The translations under genes and the position numbers were made by a program. Source: Paludibacteraceae bacterium (GTDB lineage Bacteria; Bacteroidota; Bacteroidia; Bacteroidales; Paludibacteraceae). Taken from it: a stretch of DNA of 64,000 nucleotides. How positions within the stretch are numbered: the first letter of the stretch is position 1; every line of letters begins with the position of its first letter. Shown here piece after piece: positions 19,030 through 27,165 of this stretch. The stretch lies in NCBI GenBank assembly GCA_024400275.1, contig JAKSMY010000003.1:7138-71137 (forward strand), written 5' to 3'. The notes below the pieces were generated by a model that saw only the letters and a program-made list of their open reading frames with translations, ran no database searches and was not told where the DNA came from.

Positions 19030-20493
19030 ATGGAATATACAGAACTTTTGGAAAAACAAATTATAGGACGTTTACAAGTAGATAATCCTTGGTGGACGGA
19101 AAACGATATACCTATGTTTTATAAAGAAATGAGTCCACGGCTATATCTCAATATTTTCTATCCTTTAGTGACCGAGTTATCCATTCATCGTGCTATCATT
19201 CTGATGGGACCGCGACGGGTTGGAAAGACAGTGATACTATATCACACCATTCAAAAATTGATTGCAGAAGGAGTATCCCCACAAAATATCATTTATATCT
19301 CAGTCGAGACACCTATATATAATGGTATTTTGCTGGAACAACTCTTTATGCTATGCAAACAAATCTTAAATAAACCACAAAACGACAAGGAGCAATACTA
19401 CATTTTCTTTGACGAAATTCAATATCTCAAGAACTGGGAAGTAAATCTTAAATCATTGGTGGATACTTATCACAATGTGCGTTTTGTTGCTTCCGGTTCA
19501 GCAGCAGCGGAACTGAAAAAACGCAGCAACGAAAGTGGTGCCGGGCGATTCTCGGATTTTAATTTGCCACCACTCACGTTTTATGAATATATCCATCTAA
19601 AGGGATATGAGCATCTGCTTGTACCGGATAAGATGGACTGGTATGGCGAGACGACGCAAATATACAAAACACTGAATACAGATAAATTAAACCAATTATT
19701 CCTTGACTATATCAACTACGGTGGATATCCTGAGGTCGTTTTCTCTGAAAAAATGCGGGAAAATCCCGGACAGTTCATACGACATGATATCATAGACAAA
19801 GTGCTACTGCGAGACCTACCCAGTTTGTATGGAATACAAGATGTGCAAGAGCTGAACTCCCTGTTTACCATGATTGCTTACCACTCGGGAGATCAATTCT
19901 CTTACGAAAAAATGTCTAAAGAATCAGGCGTAAAAAAAGAGATGATTAGAAAATATATTGAGTATCTGGAAGCAGCATTTCTCATTCGTGTCATTCATCG
20001 CACAGACGATACCGCAAAACGGTACCAACGAGAGACTACCTTCAAAATATATTTGACTAATCCTTCACTTCGCTGCGCCTTATTTCAACCGATTGTAGAG
20101 ACCGACAAAGAAATGGGAAACATGGTAGAAACAGCCGTTTATGCACAATGGATTCCCAGACATAACACTAACATAACATACGCCAATTGGCGATTGAATA
20201 GAAAAGAACAGGGCGAAGTAGATTTGGTGGGAATAAACGAAGCCAAACAAAAACCATATTGGGCAGTGGAAATCAAATGGTCAGATTACTTCGAAGAACA
20301 CCCGGAAGAACTATCCTCACTGCTTTTCTTTATGAAAACCAACCAATTAACCCAAGCTTTGGTATCTACAAAAACCACCACCAGTACACGAACCGTCAAC
20401 AATATGTCTATTCAATTTATGCCGGTGGCTTGTTATGCCTACCTTGTCGGAAAGAACACGCTTAACTACACGATGCAATCGCTTGGTATATAG
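19030..20493 (+). CDS. AAA_14/DUF4143 ATP-binding protein
   Basis: A 487-residue cytoplasmic ATPase. Walker A is GPRRVGKT near residue 64; the Walker B-like segment is YIFFDEIQYLKNWE near 130; a sensor-like FVASGSAAAEL follows. The central part has the LPPLTFYEYI and ...YINYGGYPEVV segments typical of this class, a winged-helix-like part (YEKMSKESGVKKEMIRKYIEYLE), and the C-terminal nuclease-fold DUF4143 region with E...VDLV and WAVEIKWS. The role of such proteins is poorly known; they are abundant and variable in Bacteroidota. ATG chosen because the promoter overlaps the longer frame. It stands alone with its own promoter, and a truncated relative lies at the right end of the window. Confidence 0.8.
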   Translation: MEYTELLEKQIIGRLQVDNPWWTENDIPMFYKEMSPRLYLNIFYPLVTELSIHRAIILMGPRRVGKTVILYHTIQKLIAEGVSPQNIIYISVETPIYNGILLEQLFMLCKQILNKPQNDKEQYYIFFDEIQYLKNWEVNLKSLVDTYHNVRFVASGSAAAELKKRSNESGAGRFSDFNLPPLTFYEYIHLKGYEHLLVPDKMDWYGETTQIYKTLNTDKLNQLFLDYINYGGYPEVVFSEKMRENPGQFIRHDIIDKVLLRDLPSLYGIQDVQELNSLFTMIAYHSGDQFSYEKMSKESGVKKEMIRKYIEYLEAAFLIRVIHRTDDTAKRYQRETTFKIYLTNPSLRCALFQPIVETDKEMGNMVETAVYAQWIPRHNTNITYANWRLNRKEQGEVDLVGINEAKQKPYWAVEIKWSDYFEEHPEELSSLLFFMKTNQLTQALVSTKTTTSTRTVNNMSIQFMPVACYAYLVGKNTLNYTMQSLGI

Positions 20494-20694
20494 GTAGTTA
20501 CACAAGAGTTGCAAAATAAGTATGTTCAAATGTGCTTAATTTGCAAACCTCGACTACAGTTTAGAGGACGGCACGGAGTGCCTACAGGACGCGCCAGAGG
20601 CGCTACAGTTTAGAGGTGATTAAATGGAGAATGGAGAGAGATGCAGGATTTCTGCGTAATCCGTCCCCCTTCGGTGGGACATCTTACAAATCTT
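20494..20694. other. Intergenic region with paired tri-loop hairpins
   Basis: No gene seen. CTACAGTTTAGAGG occurs twice (20554-20567 and 20603-20616). Between the copies are two tandem units: GGAC-GGCAC-GGA-GTGCC-TACA and GGAC-GCGCC-AGA-GGCGC-TACAG, with the same flanks but different, still complementary stems. Confidence 0.6.
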
Positions 20695-20746
20695 AAGAAC
20701 AAAAAAAGCACTTGAAAGTAAACTTTCAGATGCTTTTTTTGTTCTT
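20695..20746. terminator. Bidirectional terminator between the AAA_14 gene and tRNA-Arg
   Basis: A near-perfect palindrome: AAGAACAAAAAAAGCA, TGAAAG-TAAA-CTTTCA and TGCTTTTTTTGTTCTT. T7/A7 runs flank the stem on both strands, so it serves the tRNA transcript and any read-through from the ATPase gene. Confidence 0.85.
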
Positions 20747-20754
20747 AATCTTCG

Positions 20755-20828
20755 TGATCCATGCAGGATTCAAACCTGCAACCCCCACATCCGTAGTGTG
20801 GTACTCTATTCAGTTGAGCTAATGGACC
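20755..20828 (-). tRNA. tRNA-Arg (anticodon ACG)
   Basis: A complete cloverleaf of 74 nt: acceptor GGTCCAT/ATGGATC with one G-T pair, D stem GCTC/GAGT, anticodon stem CCACA/TGTGG with loop CTACGGA, and T stem GCAGG/CCTGC with loop TTTGAAT. Discriminator base A; CCA is not encoded. The ACG anticodon (normally edited to ICG) reads CGN Arg codons. The gene has its own promoter about 230 nt upstream. Confidence 0.95.
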
Positions 20829-20855
20829 TTCGTCGAAAAAACCTACGCTATAAAG

Positions 20856-20921
20856 AATTTGCCTTGCAAATTGAACGCTACGGTTTTTTCTCCTCTTAAA
20901 TCAAAAACAAGTTTTTGATTT
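20856..20921. repeat. Two-hairpin repeat element, copy 2
   Basis: AATTTGC-CTT-GCAAATT, a 25-nt linker ending CTCCTCTT, then AAATCAAAAAC-AA-GTTTTTGATTT. It lies in the 5' leader of the tRNA-Arg transcript. Confidence 0.75.
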
Positions 20922-20927
20922 ATAGTT

Positions 20928-20992
20928 GTTGCCTCGCAACTTGAGAACGACTCGCAGTTGCTCCTCTTAAATTGAAAACGAGTTTTCAATTT
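20928..20992. repeat. Two-hairpin repeat element, copy 3
   Basis: GTTGC-CTC-GCAAC, a 28-nt linker ending GTTGCTCCTCTT, then AAATTGAAAAC-GA-GTTTTCAATTT. Hairpin positions match copies 1 and 2 while stem sequences differ by paired changes. Confidence 0.75.
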
Positions 20993-21054
20993 ATTTATGT
21001 TTGAGAACTCTTACTCTTGACAAGAAGAATGAGCATCTTGGTCAAAAGCGGGTG

Positions 21055-21086
21055 CAAAGGTACTGCTTTTTTTTGATATGAGCAAA
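21055..21086 (-). promoter_or_regulatory. Promoter of tRNA-Arg
   Basis: On the minus strand TTTG, 20 nt, TACCTTTG. The leader to the mature tRNA is about 220 nt and contains both hairpin elements, which is long for a single tRNA. Confidence 0.7.
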
Positions 21087-21142
21087 TTTTTTGTGTATTT
21101 TTTTGCGAAAAAGATGTATTTTGTCATAAAAAAGCACTTTTA

Positions 21143-21174
21143 TTTGCATATATTACAAAAAAAATATACCTTTG
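21143..21174 (+). promoter_or_regulatory. Promoter of the EF-G paralog
   Basis: TTTG, 20 nt, TACCTTTG, with the start codon 61 nt beyond the -7 box. Confidence 0.8.
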
Positions 21175-21235
21175 TAGCCAAATTGCGAATGAAGCAACAA
21201 TTAACTTAATTATTCATTAATACCAACACATTTTT

Positions 21236-23398
21236 ATGGCTAAAGTTTATCAGGCAAACGAAATCAAGAACATTGCCTTAATGGGAGGCAGCGGTTCAGG
21301 TAAAACAACCCTTATGGAATCCCTGCTGTTTGAAGCCGGTGTCATCAAACGCCGCGGCACAATAGAAGCTCAATCCACCGTTTGTGACTACTTCCCCGTT
21401 GAGAAAGAATACGGCTACTCCGTTTTCTCCACAGTTTGTAACATCGAGTTCAACGGCAAAAAACTGAATATAATCGACTGCGCCGGCAGTGATGATTTCT
21501 GCGGCGGTACGGTTACCGCCTTGCACGTGGTAGATACAGCCGTAGTGGTACTGACCGCCAACGGCGGCGTGGAAGTGGGTACACAAAACAACTTCCGTTT
21601 GGCAGAGAACGCCAAGAAACCCGTCGTGTTCGTTATCAACAAATGCGACCACGAAAACGCTAACTTCGAGCGCGCGTACGAAGGATTAAAGGAGAACTTC
21701 GGCAATAAAGTGGTGCTGGTTCAATACCCTGTTAATGCCGGAGCCGGATTCAACAGCGTGATAGACGTGCTGAAAAATAAGATGTTATTGTGGAAGCCCG
21801 AAGGCGGTGCTCCTGAATATAAAGACGTACCCGCAGAGGAAGCCGGCAAAGTGGAAGAGTTGCGCGGTGCCTTGTGCGAAATGGCAGCCGAAGCCGACGA
21901 AGCTCTGATGGAGAAATTCTTCGAGGAAGGTACACTGAGCGAAGAAGAGATGATAAACGGTCTGAAGACCGTATTTGCCGAAGCCGGTGTATATCCCGTT
22001 ATCTGCGCGTGCGGAGGACGAGACATGGGCGCACGTCGCTTGATGGACTTCTTAGGCGATATGGCACCCAGCGTAGCCGACGCACCGAAGCCTGTAACCA
22101 CAGACGGTAACGAAGTGGCTGCTGACGCAAGCAAGCCTGTATCCATGTTCATCTTCAAGACCAGCGTAGAGCCCCACATCGGTGAGGTGAACTACTTCAA
22201 AGTAATGCAAGGTACAGTACACGGTTCGGACGACCTGCAGAACATGGACCGCGGCAGCAAAGAACGTATATCCCAATTATACAGCGTAGCCGGCAGTATC
22301 CGTGTACCGGTTGACGAAGTCAAAGCCGGCGATATAGCAGCTACCGTTAAGTTGAAAGATACCCGCACGGGCAACACGCTGAATGCTAAAGACTGCGAGA
22401 ACACCTATCCGGCTATTGCCTATCCGGAACCCAAGTACCGTCGCGCTATCCGTCCACAAAACGAAGCCGATGCCGAGAAACTCAGCGCGTTGCTGACCCG
22501 TATGCACGAGGAAGACCCGACATGGCTGGTTGAACAGTCCAAAGAACTGCGCCAACAAATCGTTAGCGGTCAAGGCGAGTTCCACCTCCGTACCCTGAAA
22601 TGGCGTTTGGAGAACAACGATAAGATGATGGTTGAATTTGACGAGCCGAAGATTCCTTATCGTGAGACCATCACCAAGTCCGCCCGCGCTGACTATCGTC
22701 ACAAGAAACAGTCCGGAGGTAGCGGTCAATTCGGTGAAGTACACTTGATTGTAGAGCCTTATGAAGAAGGCGTACCTGTGAAGGAAGTATATAAATTCGG
22801 TAACCAAGAATACCGTATCAGCGTAAAAGATACCCAAGAAATTCCATTGGAGTGGGGCGGTAAACTGGTACTGATTAACTCTATCGTGGGCGGTGCTATC
22901 GATGCTCGCTTTATTCCTGCTATTTTGAAGGGTATTATGGACCGTATTGAACAAGGTCCGTTGACCGGTTCCTACGCCCGCGACGTGCGCGTGATAATAT
23001 ATGACGGTAAGATGCACCCGGTAGACAGTAACGAAATATCCTTCCGTTTGGCAGGTCGTAACGCCTTTGCACAAGCCTTCAAAGAGGCCAACCCGAAGAT
23101 TTTGGAACCTATCTACGAAGTAGAAGTGCTTGTTCCGGGCGATTTGATGGGTGATGTGATGAGCGATTTGAACGGCCGTCGCGGTATGGTATTGGGCATG
23201 GAAGCCGAGAAGAACTTCCAACGTCTGCACGCTTTAGTGCCGCTGAAAGAGTTGTCGTCCTATTCCACTACCTTGAGCAGTCTGACCGGCGGTCGTGCTA
23301 CGTTCACGATGAAGTTCAAGAGCTACGAACTGGTACCGGCTGACGTACAAGACAAACTGATTAAGGAATATGCCGCTTCTCAAAAGGAGGAAGAATGA
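21236..23398 (+). CDS. Elongation factor G paralog (EF-G2-like) with altered switch regions
   Basis: A 720-residue protein with the full EF-G domain set. G1 is GGSGSGKTT (residues 17-25) and G4 is NKCD (135-138), so nucleotide binding looks intact. The switch II motif is DCAGSDDF (81-88) where translational GTPases have DTPGHxDF, so the His that supports hydrolysis is replaced by Ser. The switch I signature RGITI is replaced by EYGYSVFS. Domain IV is recognisable (PYRETITKSARADYRHKKQ) and retains a GSYARDVRV segment. An EF-G paralog lacking GTPase activity is described in Bacteroides thetaiotaomicron; equivalence is inferred from the lost His. The stop overlaps the start of the subtilase gene (ATGA), so the two are coupled. 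Canonical fusA is not in this window. Confidence 0.85.
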   Translation: MAKVYQANEIKNIALMGGSGSGKTTLMESLLFEAGVIKRRGTIEAQSTVCDYFPVEKEYGYSVFSTVCNIEFNGKKLNIIDCAGSDDFCGGTVTALHVVDTAVVVLTANGGVEVGTQNNFRLAENAKKPVVFVINKCDHENANFERAYEGLKENFGNKVVLVQYPVNAGAGFNSVIDVLKNKMLLWKPEGGAPEYKDVPAEEAGKVEELRGALCEMAAEADEALMEKFFEEGTLSEEEMINGLKTVFAEAGVYPVICACGGRDMGARRLMDFLGDMAPSVADAPKPVTTDGNEVAADASKPVSMFIFKTSVEPHIGEVNYFKVMQGTVHGSDDLQNMDRGSKERISQLYSVAGSIRVPVDEVKAGDIAATVKLKDTRTGNTLNAKDCENTYPAIAYPEPKYRRAIRPQNEADAEKLSALLTRMHEEDPTWLVEQSKELRQQIVSGQGEFHLRTLKWRLENNDKMMVEFDEPKIPYRETITKSARADYRHKKQSGGSGQFGEVHLIVEPYEEGVPVKEVYKFGNQEYRISVKDTQEIPLEWGGKLVLINSIVGGAIDARFIPAILKGIMDRIEQGPLTGSYARDVRVIIYDGKMHPVDSNEISFRLAGRNAFAQAFKEANPKILEPIYEVEVLVPGDLMGDVMSDLNGRRGMVLGMEAEKNFQRLHALVPLKELSSYSTTLSSLTGGRATFTMKFKSYELVPADVQDKLIKEYAASQKEEE

Positions 23399-24774
23399 TC
23401 TTAGTCGCATTATTCTGGTTTGTACAATTTACAGATAAACTCGGTAGCGCACCTATCCAATTCTCGGAACGCGCTACCGAGAATCGTTTATTATGGTCTA
23501 TTCCAACCGACAGTCTAGACTATGCCGTAGTGCCAACCTATATGGAAGGGGTGCGCGCGACGGGTGCGCGCGTGTGCCACGTGAGCCGCTGGATGAACGG
23601 TTGTACGATAGAAGCCGACAGCAGTCAGATGCACGCTATTGCCGCCCTGCCGTATGTGCGCGCCGTGGAGCAGACCCGCAACAACACACCACCCGCAGCC
23701 TCTGCGGCACCACACAAAACGCAAAGAGACAGCGACCCCCAGCAAAACCTATACAACCTGCACCCCCTGCACCAACTCGGTTACGAAGGGCAGGGCATAC
23801 GCATAGCCGTAATAGATGTCGGATTTTACAAGGTTAATACGGCACCGTGTTTCGACTACGTGCGCGAACGGCTAATCGGCACCTACGACACCTCAGACGA
23901 CCGCACATCTGTCTATGGCGACCCCCAAGGGCAACACGGCGCTAACTGCCTGAGTTTTATAGCCGCCCACACAGACAACTATCACGGAGCAGCCACAGAA
24001 GCCGAATACGTGCTTATCCGGAGCGAAGAGATGTCCACTGAAAGTCCAAAAGAGACAGACAACCTCGTTGCGGCATTGGAGATATGCGACAGTTTGGGTG
24101 TCAATATCGTATCGTGCAGTCTGGGCTACCGGCTCTTTGACGACCCTGCTTTTGACCTGACTTATCAGGATTTGGACGGGCGTACGACGCGTGTGAGTCG
24201 CGCTGCAGCCATCGCTGCACGCAAAGGGATATTATGCTGCTTTTCAGTCGGCAACGACGGAGATAAAGCATGGCACCGCATTAGCGTACCCGCCGATGCC
24301 GACAGCATATTAACCATCGGTGCTGCACAAGCCGACTCCACAATGGGAGTTTTTTCCAGTTTCGGTCCGTCTGCCGACGGACGTGTCAAGCCCGAAGTAT
24401 GCGCTATGGGCGTGAATGCAGCGTATGTCAATACCTCGACGAACAAAGTATCTTACGGCAACGGAACCAGTTACTCCACTCCCCTATTGGCCGGTTTGGC
24501 GGCTTGTCTATGGTCGGCCATGCCTAACGCTCCTGCACAGGAAATACGGCAACGTATCATTCAGTCGGCACACCGATACCCGGATTATGACCCGAAAGGG
24601 CAAGGGGGATATGGTATTCCCAATGCCTTGAAAGCGTACGAGAATATACCGTCTGACACAGAACGGACATTCAGCCCGCAACCGCAACACGGCGTGTATA
24701 AAGTGCTGCAAAGGGGTTCGATACACATCATACACAATAATAGAGCCTTCAACCTGCTCGGTCAAAGGCTCTAA
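23395..24774 (+). CDS. Secreted subtilase (S8 serine peptidase)
   Basis: A 459-residue protease with all three catalytic blocks: IAVIDVGF (Asp, about residue 142), GQHGANCLSF (His, about 181) and GNGTSYSTPLLAG (Ser, about 362). The oxyanion Asn is in SVGNDGD. A short hydrophobic N-terminus (MILVALFWFVQF) is a weak signal peptide. About 120 residues precede the catalytic Asp, consistent with a propeptide. The C-terminus, VLQRGSIHIIHNNRAFNLLGQ then RL, resembles the tail of the giant protein and type IX sorting signals, so export through the T9SS is plausible. Its start codon overlaps the EF-G paralog stop by 4 nt, an odd partner for a secreted protease. Confidence 0.85.
   Translation: MILVALFWFVQFTDKLGSAPIQFSERATENRLLWSIPTDSLDYAVVPTYMEGVRATGARVCHVSRWMNGCTIEADSSQMHAIAALPYVRAVEQTRNNTPPAASAAPHKTQRDSDPQQNLYNLHPLHQLGYEGQGIRIAVIDVGFYKVNTAPCFDYVRERLIGTYDTSDDRTSVYGDPQGQHGANCLSFIAAHTDNYHGAATEAEYVLIRSEEMSTESPKETDNLVAALEICDSLGVNIVSCSLGYRLFDDPAFDLTYQDLDGRTTRVSRAAAIAARKGILCCFSVGNDGDKAWHRISVPADADSILTIGAAQADSTMGVFSSFGPSADGRVKPEVCAMGVNAAYVNTSTNKVSYGNGTSYSTPLLAGLAACLWSAMPNAPAQEIRQRIIQSAHRYPDYDPKGQGGYGIPNALKAYENIPSDTERTFSPQPQHGVYKVLQRGSIHIIHNNRAFNLLGQRL
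24742..24772 (-). terminator. Possible recA terminator inside the subtilase 3' end
   Basis: AGAGCCTT and AAGGCTCT form a stem located in the last codons of the convergent subtilase gene, about 20 nt after the recA stop. The following minus-strand sequence is only moderately T-rich (ATTATTG). Confidence 0.4.
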
Positions 24775-24793
24775 AAAAATTCAGCGGTTGGGC

Positions 24794-25798
24794 TTATTTC
24801 TTCAGCGCAGCCATTATCTTGGTTTCTATCTCGTCAGCCAAATCGGGATTGTCAGCAAGAACTTTCTTGGTGGCATCTCTGCCTTGCGCCAGTTTGCTGC
24901 CCTCATAACTGAAGAACGAGCCGGACTTGGTCAGCACACCTGTTTCAACACCCAAATCGACTAACTCACCCGTTTTGGAGATACCTTCGTTGAACATAAG
25001 GTCAAACTCGGCTTTCTTGAACGGAGGGGCCACTTTATTCTTTACCACCTTGATAGTCACACCGTTACCAATCACCGTATCGCCATCTTTGATAGCCCCT
25101 TTCTTACGGATGTCCAAACGCACGGAAGCGTAGAACTTAAGGGCATTGCCGCCGGTGGTTGTTTCGGGATTGCCGAACATGACACCAATCTTCTCACGCA
25201 GTTGGTTGATAAAAATACATGTCGTGTTGGTCTTATTAATCGTGCCGGTCAATTTACGGAGAGCCTGACTCATCAAACGTGCCTGGAGACCTACTTTATT
25301 ATCCCCCATATCACCTTCTATCTCGGCTTTGGGTGTTAGGGCTGCTACTGAATCGACCACTACCAAATCCACCGCACTGCTGCGAATCAACTCATCGGCT
25401 ATTTCCAGTGCCTGCTCCCCACAATCGGGCTGGGCAATCAGCAGGTTCTCAACGTCCACGCCGAGTTTTTCGGCATAGAAACGGTCAAAAGCATGCTCGG
25501 CATCTATGATGGCGGCTATGCCTCCCTGACGTTGCACCTCCGCCATGGCATGAATAGCCAAGGTGGTCTTACCGCTGGATTCGGGACCGTAAATCTCAAT
25601 CACACGTCCACGCGGGTATCCTCCCACCCCGAGGGCTAAATTCAGACCTACACTACCTGTAGAGATAACAGGTATATCTTCGATTTTGTCTTCGCCAAGG
25701 CGCATAATGGCACCCTTGCCAAAATCTTTGTCAATCTTGTCCATCGCTGCCTGTAAGGCTTTGAGTTTCTCTGCCGAAGGCATTTTCTTCTCTTCCAT
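24794..25798 (-). CDS. recA: Recombinase A
   Basis: A 334-residue RecA that forms ATP-dependent filaments on single-stranded DNA for homologous recombination and repair. Walker A is GPESSGKTT, Walker B is [10 protein letters not shown]; the INQLREKIG and [20 protein letters not shown] segments are diagnostic. The C-terminus is short (ends MAALKK). It lies 48 nt after the SpmAB-like gene on the same strand and may be read from that gene's promoter; the spacer holds TAGTTATC/TAGTTGAC direct repeats but no clear promoter. No LexA-type box was noticed. Confidence 0.98.
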   Translation of the reverse strand: MEEKKMPSAEKLKALQAAMDKIDKDFGKGAIMRLGEDKIEDIPVISTGSVGLNLALGVGGYPRGRVIEIYGPESSGKTTLAIHAMAEVQRQGGIAAIIDAEHAFDRFYAEKLGVDVENLLIAQPDCGEQALEIADELIRSSAVDLVVVDSVAALTPKAEIEGDMGDNKVGLQARLMSQALRKLTGTINKTNTTCIFINQLREKIGVMFGNPETTTGGNALKFYASVRLDIRKKGAIKDGDTVIGNGVTIKVVKNKVAPPFKKAEFDLMFNEGISKTGELVDLGVETGVLTKSGSFFSYEGSKLAQGRDATKKVLADNPDLADEIETKIMAALKK

Positions 25799-25845
25799 AA
25801 TTGTATATTTTAATTAGTTATCTAGTTGACTAGTTATCCGGTTTT

Positions 25846-27078
25846 CTAATGGAAAAACAAATATCCCAACAGTATGGCAGCCGTTATGCCACAGAAATCA
25901 GCTATCAGTCCACACAGCACGGCATAACGGGTGTTTTTGATATTTACCGCACCAAAATAAACGGCTAGGATATAAAACGTAGTGTCCGTACTGCCCTGTA
26001 CGATACTGACCAGCCTTCCCACGAAACTATCCGCCCCGTACTGCATCATGGCATCTACCATCATTCCCCGTGCTCCACCGCCACTCAAAGGACGCATCAA
26101 TGCCGTAGGCAACGCCGGCACGAAATCGGTATTCAACCCCACAAGGGCAAACAACCACCCCATTCCCTTAACCAACAGATCCATGCCCCCGCTGGCGCGG
26201 AACATGCCCACTGCCACCAAAATGGCAATCAGATAAGGGATAATGCCTATTGCCGTCTGGAAACCTCCTTTGGCTCCGTCGATGAAGGCATCGTACACAT
26301 TTATCTTACGCACCATACCGGCGACGATGAACCAGACGATGACCCCCAACAGCAGCACGGCAGCCAACACGGCACTCCACCGACTGACCTGCTCCTGCGG
26401 GAAGGATAAAGCTGCCCAAATAATAAGCCCCACAAAAAGTGTAAGCCCCAAGACAGTACCCAAAATAATACGGTCCCACAGTTTGATTTTCTGAATAACA
26501 GCCACACTCAAGAAACCTGCCATCGCCGCAAAATAAGTAGCCAACAGGATGGGCAAGAACACGTCCGCAGGGTTGGCTGCGCCCATCTGCGCGCGATAAG
26601 TCATAATGCTGACGGGAACCAAAGTCAAACCGCTGGTAACAAGCACAAGGAACATAATCATCGAATTGCTGGCGCGTGTCTTGTCAGGGTTGGTCTCCTG
26701 CATCTCACGCATAGCCTGCAAGCCCAAGGGCGTAGCCGCATTGTCTATACCGAGCATGGTGGCAGATATATTCATCAACATACTCCCGAAAGCAGGGTGT
26801 CCCTTGGGCAGTTCGGGAAAAACACGCGTAAAGAACGGACTGACCACACGCGACATCTGCCCTACGACACCACCCTTTTCTCCTATTTTCATAATACCCA
26901 TCCAAAGGGACAAAACACCGGTCAGACCAAGCGAAATCTCAAAGCCCGTCTTGGCTGTATCGAACGTGGAATTAAGAATAGCACCAAATATTTCGGTATT
27001 GCCGAAACAGAAACATTGCACGCAACCCATCACAAATGCGAACAAAATAAGCCCTATCCAAATATAATTCAAAACCAT
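25846..27078 (-). CDS. SpmA/SpmB-like fused nucleoside-recognition (Gate domain) membrane protein
   Basis: A 410-residue polytopic inner-membrane protein. The two halves correspond to SpmA- and SpmB-type Gate domains fused in one chain: the first contains WMGIMKIGEKGGVVG and NISATMLGIDNAATPLG, the second contains IGIIPYLIAILVAVGMFRASGG and ALPTALMRPLSGGGARGM. In Bacillus these families are linked to spore maturation, but they are widespread in non-sporulating Bacteroidota, where the transported substrate is unknown. Start set at MVLNYIWIGLIL because the promoter lies just upstream; a longer frame would run through the promoter. Confidence 0.85.
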   Translation of the reverse strand: MVLNYIWIGLILFAFVMGCVQCFCFGNTEIFGAILNSTFDTAKTGFEISLGLTGVLSLWMGIMKIGEKGGVVGQMSRVVSPFFTRVFPELPKGHPAFGSMLMNISATMLGIDNAATPLGLQAMREMQETNPDKTRASNSMIMFLVLVTSGLTLVPVSIMTYRAQMGAANPADVFLPILLATYFAAMAGFLSVAVIQKIKLWDRIILGTVLGLTLFVGLIIWAALSFPQEQVSRWSAVLAAVLLLGVIVWFIVAGMVRKINVYDAFIDGAKGGFQTAIGIIPYLIAILVAVGMFRASGGMDLLVKGMGWLFALVGLNTDFVPALPTALMRPLSGGGARGMMVDAMMQYGADSFVGRLVSIVQGSTDTTFYILAVYFGAVNIKNTRYAVLCGLIADFCGITAAILLGYLFFH

Positions 27079-27098
27079 GTCTTTTAATTTTTCGACTG

Positions 27099-27130
27099 CA
27101 AAGGTACAACTTTTTTTGCAAATATGCAAA
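27099..27130 (-). promoter_or_regulatory. Promoter of the SpmAB-like gene (and perhaps recA)
   Basis: On the minus strand TTTG, 20 nt, TACCTTTG. It overlaps the divergent rlmL promoter by 16 bp. Confidence 0.75.
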
Positions 27131-27146
27131 ATTTTTAGTACTTTTG
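27115..27146 (+). promoter_or_regulatory. Promoter of rlmL
   Basis: TTTG, 20 nt, TACTTTTG, with the start codon 20 nt beyond. It is interleaved with the opposite promoter, so polymerase can probably occupy only one at a time. Confidence 0.75.
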
Positions 27147-27165
27147 CAGCCAAAATAACATTCAC

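Noticed and set aside
22277..23230. 317-codon minus-strand frame
   Set aside because: Antisense to the conserved domain IV/V part of the EF-G paralog.
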